From CAITSH01 sp945892985 (GTDB taxonomy: Bacteria > Pseudomonadota > Gammaproteobacteria > Burkholderiales > SG8-39), in assembly GCA_945892985.1 (NCBI GenBank), contig CAMDDU010000001.1, positions 62,001-126,000 on the forward strand: a stretch of DNA of 64,000 nt. The letters are read 5' to 3'. This document shows, one piece after another, positions 24,796-33,198 of this stretch (its first letter is position 1; every line of letters starts with the position of its first letter). The translations under genes were made by a program, and so were the position numbers. The notes below the pieces were generated by a model that was not told where the DNA came from, did no database searches, and saw only the letters and a list, made by a program, of their open reading frames with translations.

Positions 24796-27564
24796 TCACG
24801 CTTTTTGATCCCGCAACAGCTTACGCAGACGGTCGGGCGTTGCTGGCGCGTGGCGGACGATCACCCCGGTGGCGTGGCGTATGGCGCCGAATATGGCCGG
24901 CGCGGTGGCGATCAGCGCCGGTTCGCCCACGCCTTTGGCGCCGTACGGGCCCAGCGGTTCGGCATCCTCGACCAGGAACACGTCTATTGGCGGGATGTCG
25001 CCGATGGTAGGAATAAGGTAATCGTGCAGGTTGTCGGTCTTGCCGGCCTGGTAATCCTCCATCAGCGCGAAGCCCAGCCCCTGCGCCACGCCGCCGTGGA
25101 TTTGGCCTTCCACTTGGGTCAGGTTGAGTGCCCGGCCGACATCGTGGGCGGCGCCTATGCGCAACACCTTTACCGTGCCCAGCTCGATATCGACTTCCAC
25201 CTCGGCCATTTGCGCGGCAAAGGCATAGGTTGCGTAAGGCACGCCCTGCCCGTCCTTGTCCAGCGCGATGGTCGGCGGATTAAACGTGCCCTCGCCGGTG
25301 AGGACGTTGCCGCGCTCGTCGCAGGACAGCTCGGACAGATTGATGCGATGTTCACCCGCGCTGTCGCTGGCGATGAGTTCGCCATGTTCCAAGCGAAGTT
25401 TGGCGTCGGCTTTGGCCTCCACCAGCGCGAGCATGCGCGCGCGCAACTGCTCGCCGGCAAGGCGTGATGCGCTGCCCGAAACAAAGGCCTGGCGCGAGGC
25501 CGAGGTCTTGCCCGCGTCTGCGGTAAGGTCGGTGTCGCCCATGACAAAATCAATGTCTGACATGCGCAGACCCAGCGCGTCGGCCAGCACCTGCAGCAGC
25601 GTGGTGTTGGAACCCTGGCCAATGTCGACCGCGCCGTTGTAAAACATGATGCGGCCCTTGCGCGTCAGGCCGGCGCGAAGTGTCGACGGATTGGCCATGC
25701 CGGTATTGCCGCAGCCATACCACATGCAGGCGACACCAACGCCGCGGCGCACTTTGCCGGCCTTGCCCGCCAGATTGAACGCTTCGCATTCGGCCTGCGC
25801 CTTGAGCCAGCGCGGCTTGAGCGCTTTGAGGCATTGGTCCAGGCCGGCGCTGGCCTTGAGCACCTGGCCGGTGGCCGTGGCCTGGCCGGCGCGAAGGGCA
25901 TTGATGAGCCGGAACTCCAGCCTGTCGATGCCGGTCTTTTCTGCCAGGTCGTCGAGCAGGGTTTCATGCGCGATGGTCGATTGCGGCACGCCAAAACCGC
26001 GAAACGCCCCGGCGATGGCGTTGTTGGTATAGACGGCGCGCGTCGCTGCCCTGAAGTGCGGAACGAAATACGGGCCGGAGGCGTGAATCGGCACGCGATT
26101 GGCGACGGTAGTGCCCCAGGAGGCATACGCGCCGGTGTTGAAGTCGCCCTCAAAATCGGCGGCGAGCAGCCGCCCTTTTGCGTCACAGGCAAAACGCACC
26201 TGCATGGCGGCCGGATGACGTTTGGTCGTCGAGACCATGGTCTCGGGCCGGGAATACACCCCGCGCACCGGACGCTTGAGCTTCCACGCCGCCACCGCCA
26301 GCATCGGCTGGATGGCAATGTCGAGCTTGCCGCCGAAGCCGCCGCCCACCGCCGAGGGGATGATGTGTACCTGCGTTGCCTGCAGTTTCAGGATGCGCGC
26401 GACTTCATCGCGGTCCATATAAGGCGTCTGGGTGCAGGCGAATATGCGTATGCGCTCCACGCCCTTCTCGGTGATGCACTCGGCATAACCGGCCTCGGGC
26501 TCGATATAGCCGTGTTCCACATGACTGGTGGTGAACCGCCCTTCGGCGACAAAAGCCGCGGCGGCCAGCGCCTTGGCGGCGTCTCCCTTTACCACGCGAC
26601 CGTGTATCAGCACGTTGTCGGGATTATTGGCGTGCAAGGGCTCGCGCGTGTCGGCCAGCGCCTGCTCCGATTCGAGCAGTGGCACTTGTACCTGCCAGGT
26701 GACGGGCACCTCCTCGTCGCGAACGCGCAGCAGGGTTTCGTAATCGCCGACCAACGCACACAGCGCTTCGCCGCGAAACCTGACCCGCATATCGCCGAAG
26801 ACCGGCTGGTCTTTCACATCCGGGAAGGTGCCAAAGCTGTTTTCCGCCACGTCACGCGCGGTGACAATATCCACCAGGCCCGGGTATTTGGCCAACAGCG
26901 GCTTGAAATCGCCAAAGGAAAATGTCGCCCGCGCGTGCGGCGAACGCACCGCGCGCAGCCACAGCGAACCTGCTGGCGCCTTGTCCGCGCCGTACAGTTC
27001 GGCGCCGGTCAATTTGGCCATGCCATCGGTCTTGGGCGCGCGGCTGCCGACCGCCTCGCCCGCCGCCGGCTCATCCACAGCGAGATCGCCCATGGCCACC
27101 GCCAGCACCGCTTCGATGATCTTGCGATAGCCGGTGCAGCGGCACAGCACGCCACCCAGCGCATCCTGCACCGCCTGCTCGTCCGGGTTGGCGTTGCGTG
27201 CCAGCAGGTCGGTTGCGGCCATCAGCATGCCCGGCGTGCAAATGCCGCATTGCGCCGCGCCATGCTTGTGAAAAGCCTGCTGCAGGGCATTGAGCTTGCC
27301 GTCGGCCCCGGCAAGGCCTTCCACAGTGGTGACCGAGCGCCCGGCGCACTGGCCCAGGCCGACGATGCAGGAACACACCTGCTGCCCGTCCAGCAGTACG
27401 GTGCAGGCGCCGCAGTCGCCGGCGTGGCAGCCGATTTTGGTTCCGGTAAGGCCCAACTCGTCACGCAATACGTCGGACAGGCGACTTGCCGGATGCGCCT
27501 GCGCTGTGACCGGTTTGCCGTTGACTCGCAGTTCGGTGGACATGTTTTGCGCCGGCTTGTTCAT
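24796..27564 (-). CDS. Molybdenum hydroxylase, fused [2Fe-2S] and Mo-cofactor subunits
   Basis: About 922 residues. The first 150 form the small subunit: C46, C51, C54, C66 for the plant-type cluster and C106, C109, C141, C143 (CGICTPGM, CRCTGYRK) for the second. A linker near 155-175 leads to the xanthine-dehydrogenase-type large subunit, with GGGFGGKLD, VDIGQGSNTTLLQ and the catalytic Glu in KGVGEPAL. The FAD domain is separate, a layout like E. coli XdhD. The start ATG at 27564 overlaps the FAD-subunit stop (ATGA). The frame extends to 28155, but that part is a shadow. It probably hydroxylates an N-heterocycle next to the ring nitrogen, using water. Confidence 0.93.
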   Translation of the reverse strand: MNKPAQNMSTELRVNGKPVTAQAHPASRLSDVLRDELGLTGTKIGCHAGDCGACTVLLDGQQVCSCIVGLGQCAGRSVTTVEGLAGADGKLNALQQAFHKHGAAQCGICTPGMLMAATDLLARNANPDEQAVQDALGGVLCRCTGYRKIIEAVLAVAMGDLAVDEPAAGEAVGSRAPKTDGMAKLTGAELYGADKAPAGSLWLRAVRSPHARATFSFGDFKPLLAKYPGLVDIVTARDVAENSFGTFPDVKDQPVFGDMRVRFRGEALCALVGDYETLLRVRDEEVPVTWQVQVPLLESEQALADTREPLHANNPDNVLIHGRVVKGDAAKALAAAAFVAEGRFTTSHVEHGYIEPEAGYAECITEKGVERIRIFACTQTPYMDRDEVARILKLQATQVHIIPSAVGGGFGGKLDIAIQPMLAVAAWKLKRPVRGVYSRPETMVSTTKRHPAAMQVRFACDAKGRLLAADFEGDFNTGAYASWGTTVANRVPIHASGPYFVPHFRAATRAVYTNNAIAGAFRGFGVPQSTIAHETLLDDLAEKTGIDRLEFRLINALRAGQATATGQVLKASAGLDQCLKALKPRWLKAQAECEAFNLAGKAGKVRRGVGVACMWYGCGNTGMANPSTLRAGLTRKGRIMFYNGAVDIGQGSNTTLLQVLADALGLRMSDIDFVMGDTDLTADAGKTSASRQAFVSGSASRLAGEQLRARMLALVEAKADAKLRLEHGELIASDSAGEHRINLSELSCDERGNVLTGEGTFNPPTIALDKDGQGVPYATYAFAAQMAEVEVDIELGTVKVLRIGAAHDVGRALNLTQVEGQIHGGVAQGLGFALMEDYQAGKTDNLHDYLIPTIGDIPPIDVFLVEDAEPLGPYGAKGVGEPALIATAPAIFGAIRHATGVIVRHAPATPDRLRKLLRDQKA

Positions 27565-28403
27565 GCCGCGATCCTCGCCAGCGCGCGCTTGAGCAGGGTC
27601 TGCACCACATCCAGGCGGTATTCGGCCGTACCGCGTACATCGGCAATCGGGCTGAGCGGCTGCAAATCGGCTGCCGTGACCAGATCGGCCAAGGATGGTG
27701 TGAGGCGTTTGCCGGTGAGTTTTTGCTCCAGCCCCGGCAGGCGTTGCGCCACCGCGGAACAGGCGCCCACGGCGATGCCGCAACGCGTGATGAGACCGTT
27801 CGCATCGACGGCGATGACAGTGGACACCATGGCAATGGATATCACCAGGTATTTGCGCGAGCCGAGCTTGAAAAAATCGGCACGCGTTCCGGCCGGCCAC
27901 TTGGGCACGCGCAGACCGGTCACCAGTTCGTCCGGCTTGCGCGCTGTCTTGCGATTGGCGAGCAAGAACGCCGCCAGCGGCAGGCTGCGCAGGCCTTGCG
28001 GGCCGGCCAGTTGCACGTCGGCATTGAGCGCCAGCAGGGCCGGGACGCCGTCGGCCGCAGGCGAGGCGTTGCAGATATTGCCGGCAAGCGTGCCGGTATT
28101 CTGTATTTGCACACCGCCGACCTCGCGCGCCGCCAGTTTCAGGCCGGCAAAGCACTCGGGCAAGGCCGCCTGAATGAGTTCGCTCCAGGTCACCAGCGCA
28201 CCAATGTGCCAGTAGTCTGCGTCCGCCACCTCGCGAATTCCGCGCAGGTCGTCAATGCGGCTGATATCAAGCACATCCTCTTCTATCAAGCGCCCCACCC
28301 GCGCCGGATAGAAGTCGGTGCCACCGGCAAGCACCACATAGGGCTTGGACGACAAAGCGGAAAAAGCTTCGGTCAGACGGGTCGGGCGCAGGTATTGGCT
28401 CAT
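27561..28403 (-). CDS. Molybdenum hydroxylase FAD-binding subunit
   Basis: 280 residues of the CoxM/XdhB type FAD-binding domain. LRPTRLTEAFSAL opens it, VVLAGGTDFYP is the first FAD loop, and GTLAGNICNASPAADGVPALLAL is the second. The C-terminal CO-dehydrogenase flavoprotein domain ends near LTPSLADLVTAAD. It passes electrons from the iron-sulfur clusters of the next gene product to NAD or another acceptor. It is the first gene of the long minus-strand array, and the intergenic region 28404-28693 should hold the promoter for all of it. Confidence 0.92.
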   Translation of the reverse strand: MSQYLRPTRLTEAFSALSSKPYVVLAGGTDFYPARVGRLIEEDVLDISRIDDLRGIREVADADYWHIGALVTWSELIQAALPECFAGLKLAAREVGGVQIQNTGTLAGNICNASPAADGVPALLALNADVQLAGPQGLRSLPLAAFLLANRKTARKPDELVTGLRVPKWPAGTRADFFKLGSRKYLVISIAMVSTVIAVDANGLITRCGIAVGACSAVAQRLPGLEQKLTGKRLTPSLADLVTAADLQPLSPIADVRGTAEYRLDVVQTLLKRALARIAA

Positions 28404-28441
28404 TCTGGTATTCCAAGGATGGGGTCATGTTTTAAGTAAAC

Positions 28442-28487
28442 GCTTCAAACCGGGCTCTACTGTAGCCCAGCCTTGAAGCTATTTCAA
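28442..28487. promoter_or_regulatory. Nested inverted repeats in the divergent control region
   Basis: GCTTCAA (28442-28448) pairs with TTGAAGC (28473-28479). Inside it GGGCT (28452-28456) pairs with AGCCC (28464-28468). A third dyad TTGAA-N5-TTCAA spans 28473-28487 and shares an arm. These lie 40 bases before the first gene of the minus-strand array and 207 bases before the plus-strand one. The rest of the 290-base gap 28404-28693 shows no gene. The element could be an operator for one or both operons. Confidence 0.5.
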
Positions 28488-28693
28488 CGGCTTATCGCAT
28501 CCTTCTCGGCTGCCCTTGCGCGCCAGCCCGGACACCGGTGCGTCTGCGGCCGATACAGCCGGAGGGCGGATTGCAGGCACTAGGAAAATACTTTAAGCTT
28601 GAAGCAATTGCCGGGCGAGCATCGTCGGGCACCCGGCCCTGGCATCGCGGATGCCAGCCTGGAACCGCAACGCTCAGGATCACCCGCGCAAGC

Positions 28694-30154
28694 ATGTGGA
28701 AGCCGCCGCAGCGAATCAAGTTTCATCCCAACCCAGGCCGGGTGCCCTCGGCAGAGGAAGCTGGCGCATCGCGACTCTTCAGCACCGCGCGCATCGGCGC
28801 GCTCGAACTGGAGCAACGCACCTGGGTCCCGGCGATGGTGCCGTGGCGCTCTAACGAAGACGGTGTTGTCACCGCAGATGTGCTGCAATGGTACGAGCGC
28901 TTTGCGCGTGGACGCCCCGGGGCGATAGTCATCGAAGCAACGGGCATACGCGACATCCCCAGCGGGCCGCTGCTGCGCATCAGTCACGACCGCTACATCG
29001 CCGGCCTGCGCGAACTGGTTGAGACGATACGCCGCGCCAGCGCAGGGCATACGCGGGTCTTCATCCAGATCATCGATTTCCTCAGCATCCGCCGCCGTCC
29101 CGAAGCGGAAAAATTCTTCCAGCGGTTTTTGCGGATAAGCGAGCGCCATCGTGCACGCCTGAACGCCGTCGACTGGCCCGAACAGGCGATCCGTGACCAT
29201 CTCGCAGCCCTTCCGGAAGCCGATTTGGAAAGCATACTGGACGCGCGCGAATGGGAAGCGCTGCAATTCGGCGCGCGCGAACGCGTGACCGACATGGCCT
29301 TGCCGCACATCCGGGCCTTACCGCAAACCCTTCCCGCCCTGTTTTCTGACGCCGCAAGGCGTGCCCAAGGGGCCGGATTCGACGGTGTGGAACTGCATTA
29401 CGCCCACGCCTACACCATGGCGTCCTTCCTCTCGGCGATCAACAATCGCGCCGACGGCTACGGTGGCAGCCGCGAGAACCGTGTGCGGCTTCCGCTCGAG
29501 GTCTACCAGGCGGTCAGGCAGGCCGTCGGCCCCGATTACGTCGTCGGCTGCCGTTACCTCGCCGAAGAATGCATTGAAGGCGGCAACACCGTCGAGGACG
29601 CAAGCTGGTTCGGTGTCGAATTTGCCCGGGCCGGCATGGATTTTATTTCCACCTCGCGTGGCGGCAAATTCGATGACGCAAAACAGCCGGGTGTCGGCTC
29701 ATCGGCCTATCCCTACACCGGACCCAGCGGTTATGAGTGCATGCCGCAATATTTGTCAGATGAATTCGGCCCGTTCGGCCGCAATATCGCGCCAACGGCG
29801 GCGATACGCCGCGCCATCCGCGACGCCGGCCTGCCAACCCCTGTGGTGTGTACCGGAGGCGTGCATAATTTCGACATGGCGGAGGCGATGCTGGAGCGCA
29901 ATGACTGCGACATTGTCGGCACGGCAAGACAAAGTCTCGCCGACCCGGACTGGACGCTGAAAACGCTGCTCGGACTGGGTCATGAGGTGCGCTTGTGCGA
30001 GTACACCAATTATTGCGAAGGCCTCGACCAGAAGCACAAGCAGGTTACCTGCCAGCTGTGGGACCGCCAGCAGACAGATGAACCGGGTATCCGCCTGAGC
30101 AGTGACGGCAAACGCCGCCTGACCGCCCCGCCCTGGACGCCGCCGGCGGGTTGA
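28694..30154 (+). CDS. Old Yellow Enzyme family NADH:flavin oxidoreductase
   Basis: About 486 residues of the OYE TIM-barrel family. DGVELHYAHAYTMASFLSAINNRADGYGGSRENR has the substrate-binding His pair and the typical FMN-binding loop. The C-terminal FDMAEAMLERNDCDIVGTARQSLADPDW is also family-like. Near residues 130-200 there is an extra, charged helical insertion not seen in standard OYEs. Three cysteines near the end (CEYTNYCEG, then TCQLW) are too few for the [4Fe-4S] motif of dienoyl-CoA reductases. OYE proteins reduce activated C=C bonds, including ring bonds of some aryl-CoAs. The next gene is an aryl-CoA ligase. The start is uncertain (upstream in-frame start at 28538). Confidence 0.85.
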   Translation: MWKPPQRIKFHPNPGRVPSAEEAGASRLFSTARIGALELEQRTWVPAMVPWRSNEDGVVTADVLQWYERFARGRPGAIVIEATGIRDIPSGPLLRISHDRYIAGLRELVETIRRASAGHTRVFIQIIDFLSIRRRPEAEKFFQRFLRISERHRARLNAVDWPEQAIRDHLAALPEADLESILDAREWEALQFGARERVTDMALPHIRALPQTLPALFSDAARRAQGAGFDGVELHYAHAYTMASFLSAINNRADGYGGSRENRVRLPLEVYQAVRQAVGPDYVVGCRYLAEECIEGGNTVEDASWFGVEFARAGMDFISTSRGGKFDDAKQPGVGSSAYPYTGPSGYECMPQYLSDEFGPFGRNIAPTAAIRRAIRDAGLPTPVVCTGGVHNFDMAEAMLERNDCDIVGTARQSLADPDWTLKTLLGLGHEVRLCEYTNYCEGLDQKHKQVTCQLWDRQQTDEPGIRLSSDGKRRLTAPPWTPPAG

Positions 30155-31791
30155 TGTTCGCCCCACTGCAGCACACCGGTTACGCCGACAGCTTCGCGCG
30201 CGACCATCTGCCACCGCGCGAACAGTGGCCGGAAATGATTTTCGAGTTGCCGGAATTAATCTATCCGGACCGCCTCAATTGCGCCGCGGCGTTTGTCGAC
30301 ACGCACGTCGCGAGCGGACACGGCTCCGCAACCGCATTGATCGGTGCCGAGGAACGGCTGGACTACGCCGCCTTGCAGGCACGCGCCAATCGCATCGCCA
30401 GGGTGTTGACCGAGGACCTCAAGCTTCCCAGCGGCAGCCGGGTGCTGCTGCGCAGCGGCAATAAGCCCTTCCTCGCGGCAAGCTGGCTGGGCGTTATCAA
30501 GGCCGGCTGCATCGCTGTGACGACCATGCCGCTACTGCGCGAGCGCGAGCTTTCGACCATTGTGCGCAAGGCAAACATCGCCGCAGCTATTTGTGATCAC
30601 GCGCTGGCGGCGGAAATGGATCTCACCCGCTCGGCCAGCCCCGGATTGCGCAGCGTGCTGTACTTCAGCGCTCCCGCCGGACACCCTGACCGGATCGAGC
30701 CGCTTATGGAGCGCAAGGCGGCGACCTTTACCAACGTCGATAGCGCCGCCGACGACGTGGCGATGATCGCCTTCACCTCCGGCACCACAGGCGTACCCAA
30801 GGGAACCATGCATTTCCATCGCGACGTCCTGGCTATTTGCGACGTGTTGTCGCACCAGATCATCGCGCCGCACCCGACCGATGTGTTCATCGGCACCCCG
30901 CCGCTCGCCTTCACCTTCGGCCTTGGCGGCCTGTTTTTATTCCCCTTACGCGCAGGTGCCGCCAGCGTGCTGATCGAGCAATGGACGCCGGAAAGCCTGC
31001 TGCAGGGCATTGCGCGTTTCAAGACCAGCGTCTGCTTTACTGCGCCGACCTTCTATCGCAAGATGGCGCCGCTCGCCAAAAACCACGACCTGCGCTCCCT
31101 GCGCATTGCCGTTTCTTCGGGCGAAATGCTGCCCGCGGACACGCGCACCGCCTGGCGCGAGGCCAGCGGCATTGAAATGACCGAGTGCCTGGGATCGACC
31201 GAACTGCTGCACGCCTTCATCGCCTGCAAACCCGGCGACATCCGCCCCGGCGCCACCGGCCGCGTCGTGCCCGGCTACCGCGCCTGCGTTCTTGGCGAGG
31301 ACGGCCAGCCCCTGCCGCCGGGAACCATCGGCCGTCTTGCCATTAAAGGTCCTACCGGGTGCCGCTACCTTGACGACGCACGCCAGCTCAGCTACGTGCA
31401 AAACGGCTGGAACCTGACCGGTGACGCCTACCTCATGGACGAAGACGGTTACTACTGGTACCAGTCGCGCACCGACGACATGATCATCAGCGCCGGCTAC
31501 AACATTGCCGGGCCCGAGGTCGAGGACATACTGTTGACCCATCCTGCGGTGGCCGAGTGCGGCGTCGTCGGCGTGCCAGATGCTGCACGCGGACAAATCG
31601 TCAAGGCCTATGTTGTTCTGCGGCCCGGCCACAAGCCTGACGAAGCCACAACGCTTGTCCTGCAGGCATTGGTAAAAAATACCATCGCCCCCTATAAATA
31701 TCCGCGTGCTGTAGAGTTCGTCGCAGCACTGCCGCGTACCGAGAATGGAAAAATCCAGCGCTACAAGCTGCGGCGCGGCGAACTCGCCTGA
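30154..31791 (+). CDS. Aryl-CoA ligase (benzoate / 2-aminobenzoate-CoA ligase-like)
   Basis: About 545 residues of the AMP-forming acyl-CoA synthetase family. The P-loop-like FTSGTTGVPKGTMHFH lies near residue 208, the A5 motif is ECLGSTELLHAF, and the C-terminal lysine motif is ENGKIQRYKL. The overall layout and ELPELIYPDRLNCAAAFVD at the start resemble benzoate and 2-aminobenzoate CoA ligases. It activates an aromatic acid to a CoA thioester with ATP. The ATG overlaps the stop of the OYE gene (TGATG), so the two are translationally coupled. The substrate cannot be fixed from the sequence. Confidence 0.9.
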   Translation: MFAPLQHTGYADSFARDHLPPREQWPEMIFELPELIYPDRLNCAAAFVDTHVASGHGSATALIGAEERLDYAALQARANRIARVLTEDLKLPSGSRVLLRSGNKPFLAASWLGVIKAGCIAVTTMPLLRERELSTIVRKANIAAAICDHALAAEMDLTRSASPGLRSVLYFSAPAGHPDRIEPLMERKAATFTNVDSAADDVAMIAFTSGTTGVPKGTMHFHRDVLAICDVLSHQIIAPHPTDVFIGTPPLAFTFGLGGLFLFPLRAGAASVLIEQWTPESLLQGIARFKTSVCFTAPTFYRKMAPLAKNHDLRSLRIAVSSGEMLPADTRTAWREASGIEMTECLGSTELLHAFIACKPGDIRPGATGRVVPGYRACVLGEDGQPLPPGTIGRLAIKGPTGCRYLDDARQLSYVQNGWNLTGDAYLMDEDGYYWYQSRTDDMIISAGYNIAGPEVEDILLTHPAVAECGVVGVPDAARGQIVKAYVVLRPGHKPDEATTLVLQALVKNTIAPYKYPRAVEFVAALPRTENGKIQRYKLRRGELA

Positions 31792-31811
31792 ATAACACGG
31801 AGAAAGACATC

Positions 31812-32552
31812 ATGAGCACCCCCAAGCAGATGGACCGCTACAACGCTCTGATGGACGTGGTACGTAACCGCATGACCACGCGCCAATTCGACTCCTCCTA
31901 CGTTGTGCCGCGCGAACATTATGAGCTGATACTGGATGCGGCCCGCCACGGCCCTTCCGGCGCGAACGCCCAGCCTTGGCATTACATCGTGGTGAGCAAG
32001 CCAGAAACCAAAGAGGCGATTGCCGATTATTTCGTCGAAGAACAGCGGCTGCGCGCCAAACTGAAGATGAAGTTCCCGACGCCCAACTACCGCGGCCTCG
32101 AAGACGCACCCGGATTCATCGTCGTCGCTTCGGACTTTCGCTGGACGCGCGCTTTTCCGGTGCTCATGGACGGGTCGGATCTGGACAAGCAATACCATGA
32201 GAATGCCGAGCGCATCCTGCTTCAGTCGGTCGCGGCATCAACCATGTCGGCCCATCTCGCGGCGGCCGCACTCGGTTACAACGTCTGGTGGGTCACGGCC
32301 ATCGGCCAGGAATCGGCCCAGAACGCGCTTAAACCGCTGCTTGGCATTCCGGACGATCTGGCGGTAATAGACATCTTTCTGTTCGGGCCGCCGGCCAAAC
32401 CACCGTACAAGCGCTGGAAAAAAACCCTGCCACAAATCATGAATTGGGACAGATTCAACATGGACAACTACATGTCCGTGGAACAGATCGATGAATGGGT
32501 GCGCGAAAAACGTCACCATGTGATGTACAAGGACGAGAGCAAGATCGACTGA
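31812..32552 (+). CDS. Nitroreductase family flavoprotein
   Basis: 246 residues with the FMN-binding nitroreductase fold: RNRMTTRQFDSSYVVPREHYELILDAARHGPSGANAQPWHYIVV at the N-terminus and ALGYNVWWVTAIG in the middle. These proteins use NAD(P)H to reduce nitro groups, quinones, enones or ring bonds. GGAG nine bases before the ATG supports the start. It lies 20 bases after the ligase gene in what looks like one operon, suggesting a role on an aryl-CoA or its product. Confidence 0.9.
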   Translation: MSTPKQMDRYNALMDVVRNRMTTRQFDSSYVVPREHYELILDAARHGPSGANAQPWHYIVVSKPETKEAIADYFVEEQRLRAKLKMKFPTPNYRGLEDAPGFIVVASDFRWTRAFPVLMDGSDLDKQYHENAERILLQSVAASTMSAHLAAAALGYNVWWVTAIGQESAQNALKPLLGIPDDLAVIDIFLFGPPAKPPYKRWKKTLPQIMNWDRFNMDNYMSVEQIDEWVREKRHHVMYKDESKID

Positions 32553-32640
32553 GGCCCCCTTGCGGACGCCAAACCGGGGTTGGGGCAAGGCTGGAAGCCG
32601 CCGTCGAATAACCCCACGAAATATACGGCCTAATTTAATT

Positions 32641-32660
32641 TTTTAACCGTTTGGTTAAAA
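32641..32660. promoter_or_regulatory. Perfect 8-bp-arm palindrome, likely operator
   Basis: TTTTAACC-GTTT-GGTTAAAA is symmetric over 8 bases on each side. It lies 21 bases upstream of the -35 element of the ferredoxin promoter. The form AACC-N4-GGTT is like sites bound by TetR-family proteins, and a TetR gene lies at 36928-37602. It is A/T-rich but has no terminator-like T-run after it. Confidence 0.55.
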
Positions 32661-32680
32661 CCGGCGCCTATGGCAGGCGC

Positions 32681-32709
32681 TGGAAAGAGGCAGTTTATTC
32701 GGCTATAAT
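32681..32709 (+). promoter_or_regulatory. Sigma-70-type promoter for the ferredoxin gene
   Basis: TGGAAA (32681-32686) is separated by 17 bases from a perfect TATAAT (32704-32709). Transcription should start near 32716, giving a leader of about 63 bases. Confidence 0.65.
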
Positions 32710-32731
32710 CCAAGCAAATTACGACCTAGCA

Positions 32732-32757
32732 CGCAGTTAAGCAAACACTTAACTGCG
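32732..32757 (+). promoter_or_regulatory. Leader hairpin before the ferredoxin gene
   Basis: CGCAGTTAAG pairs perfectly with CTTAACTGCG around a 6-nt loop. It lies within the predicted leader and is followed by CCGTTTTAGCC, then the AGAGGA ribosome-binding site. The four T's are too short for a clear terminator. It could stabilise or attenuate the mRNA. Confidence 0.6.
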
Positions 32758-32778
32758 CCGTTTTAGCCAGAGGATGCC

Positions 32779-33102
32779 ATGACCCACGTTGTTACCGAAA
32801 GCTGCATCAAGTGCAAGCACACCGACTGCGTAGATGTCTGCCCAGTTGATTGTTTCAAGGAAGGCCCGAACTTCCTCGTCATTGATCCTGACGAGTGCAT
32901 CGACTGTGCCGTCTGTATTCCCGAATGTCCCGTGAACGCCATTTTTGCCGAAGAAGATCTGCCGGCCGGCCAGGAAAAATTCACCGCACTGAACGCTGAT
33001 CTGGCCAAGATCTGGCCGCTGATTACCGACACCAAGCCCGCGCTACCGGACGCTGAAAAATGGGCCGATGTGACGGACAAGCTGCAATACCTCGAAAAGT
33101 AA
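32779..33102 (+). CDS. fdxA: FdxA-type ferredoxin (7Fe-8S)
   Basis: 107 residues. The N-terminal half carries two cluster motifs, CIKCKHTDCVDVCPVDCF and CIDCAVCIPECPVNAI. In the first, C9, C17 and C21 with the extra C12 resemble the [3Fe-4S]/[4Fe-4S] ferredoxins of the Azotobacter FdI/FdxA type. The C-terminal helical extension is typical. The ATG has AGAGGA just upstream. It is an electron carrier, probably coupled to the large flavoprotein encoded next, and perhaps to reductases of the adjoining operon. Confidence 0.93.
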   Translation: MTHVVTESCIKCKHTDCVDVCPVDCFKEGPNFLVIDPDECIDCAVCIPECPVNAIFAEEDLPAGQEKFTALNADLAKIWPLITDTKPALPDAEKWADVTDKLQYLEK

Positions 33103-33113
33103 CACCGCCCCGG

Positions 33114-33138
33114 TCCCGGACAACCGGGAAGTACCCGG
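33114..33138. other. Two overlapping, mutually exclusive small hairpins
   Basis: TCCCGG-ACAA-CCGGGA (33114-33129) and CCGGG-AAGTA-CCCGG (33124-33138) share an arm, so only one can form. A T5 run at 33147-33151 follows eight bases later. This could be a weak terminator between the ferredoxin and the large flavoprotein gene. Confidence 0.4.
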
Positions 33139-33198
33139 TAGCGCAATTTTTCTAGACTCCCGCCTGTTGCGCGGCTGCCCCGCAGCGGGAGTGACAGG

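Noticed and set aside
27565..28155. N-terminal extension of the Mo-hydroxylase reading frame (to 1119 residues)
   Set aside because: It is Arg/Cys-rich, matches nothing and overlaps the FAD-subunit gene in another frame; the ATGA overlap at 27561-27564 gives the natural start.
25834..28173. 779-residue plus-strand frame opposite the Mo-hydroxylase genes
   Set aside because: A typical GC-rich antisense shadow: His/Arg/Gly-rich, no domain, and the minus-strand genes are certain.
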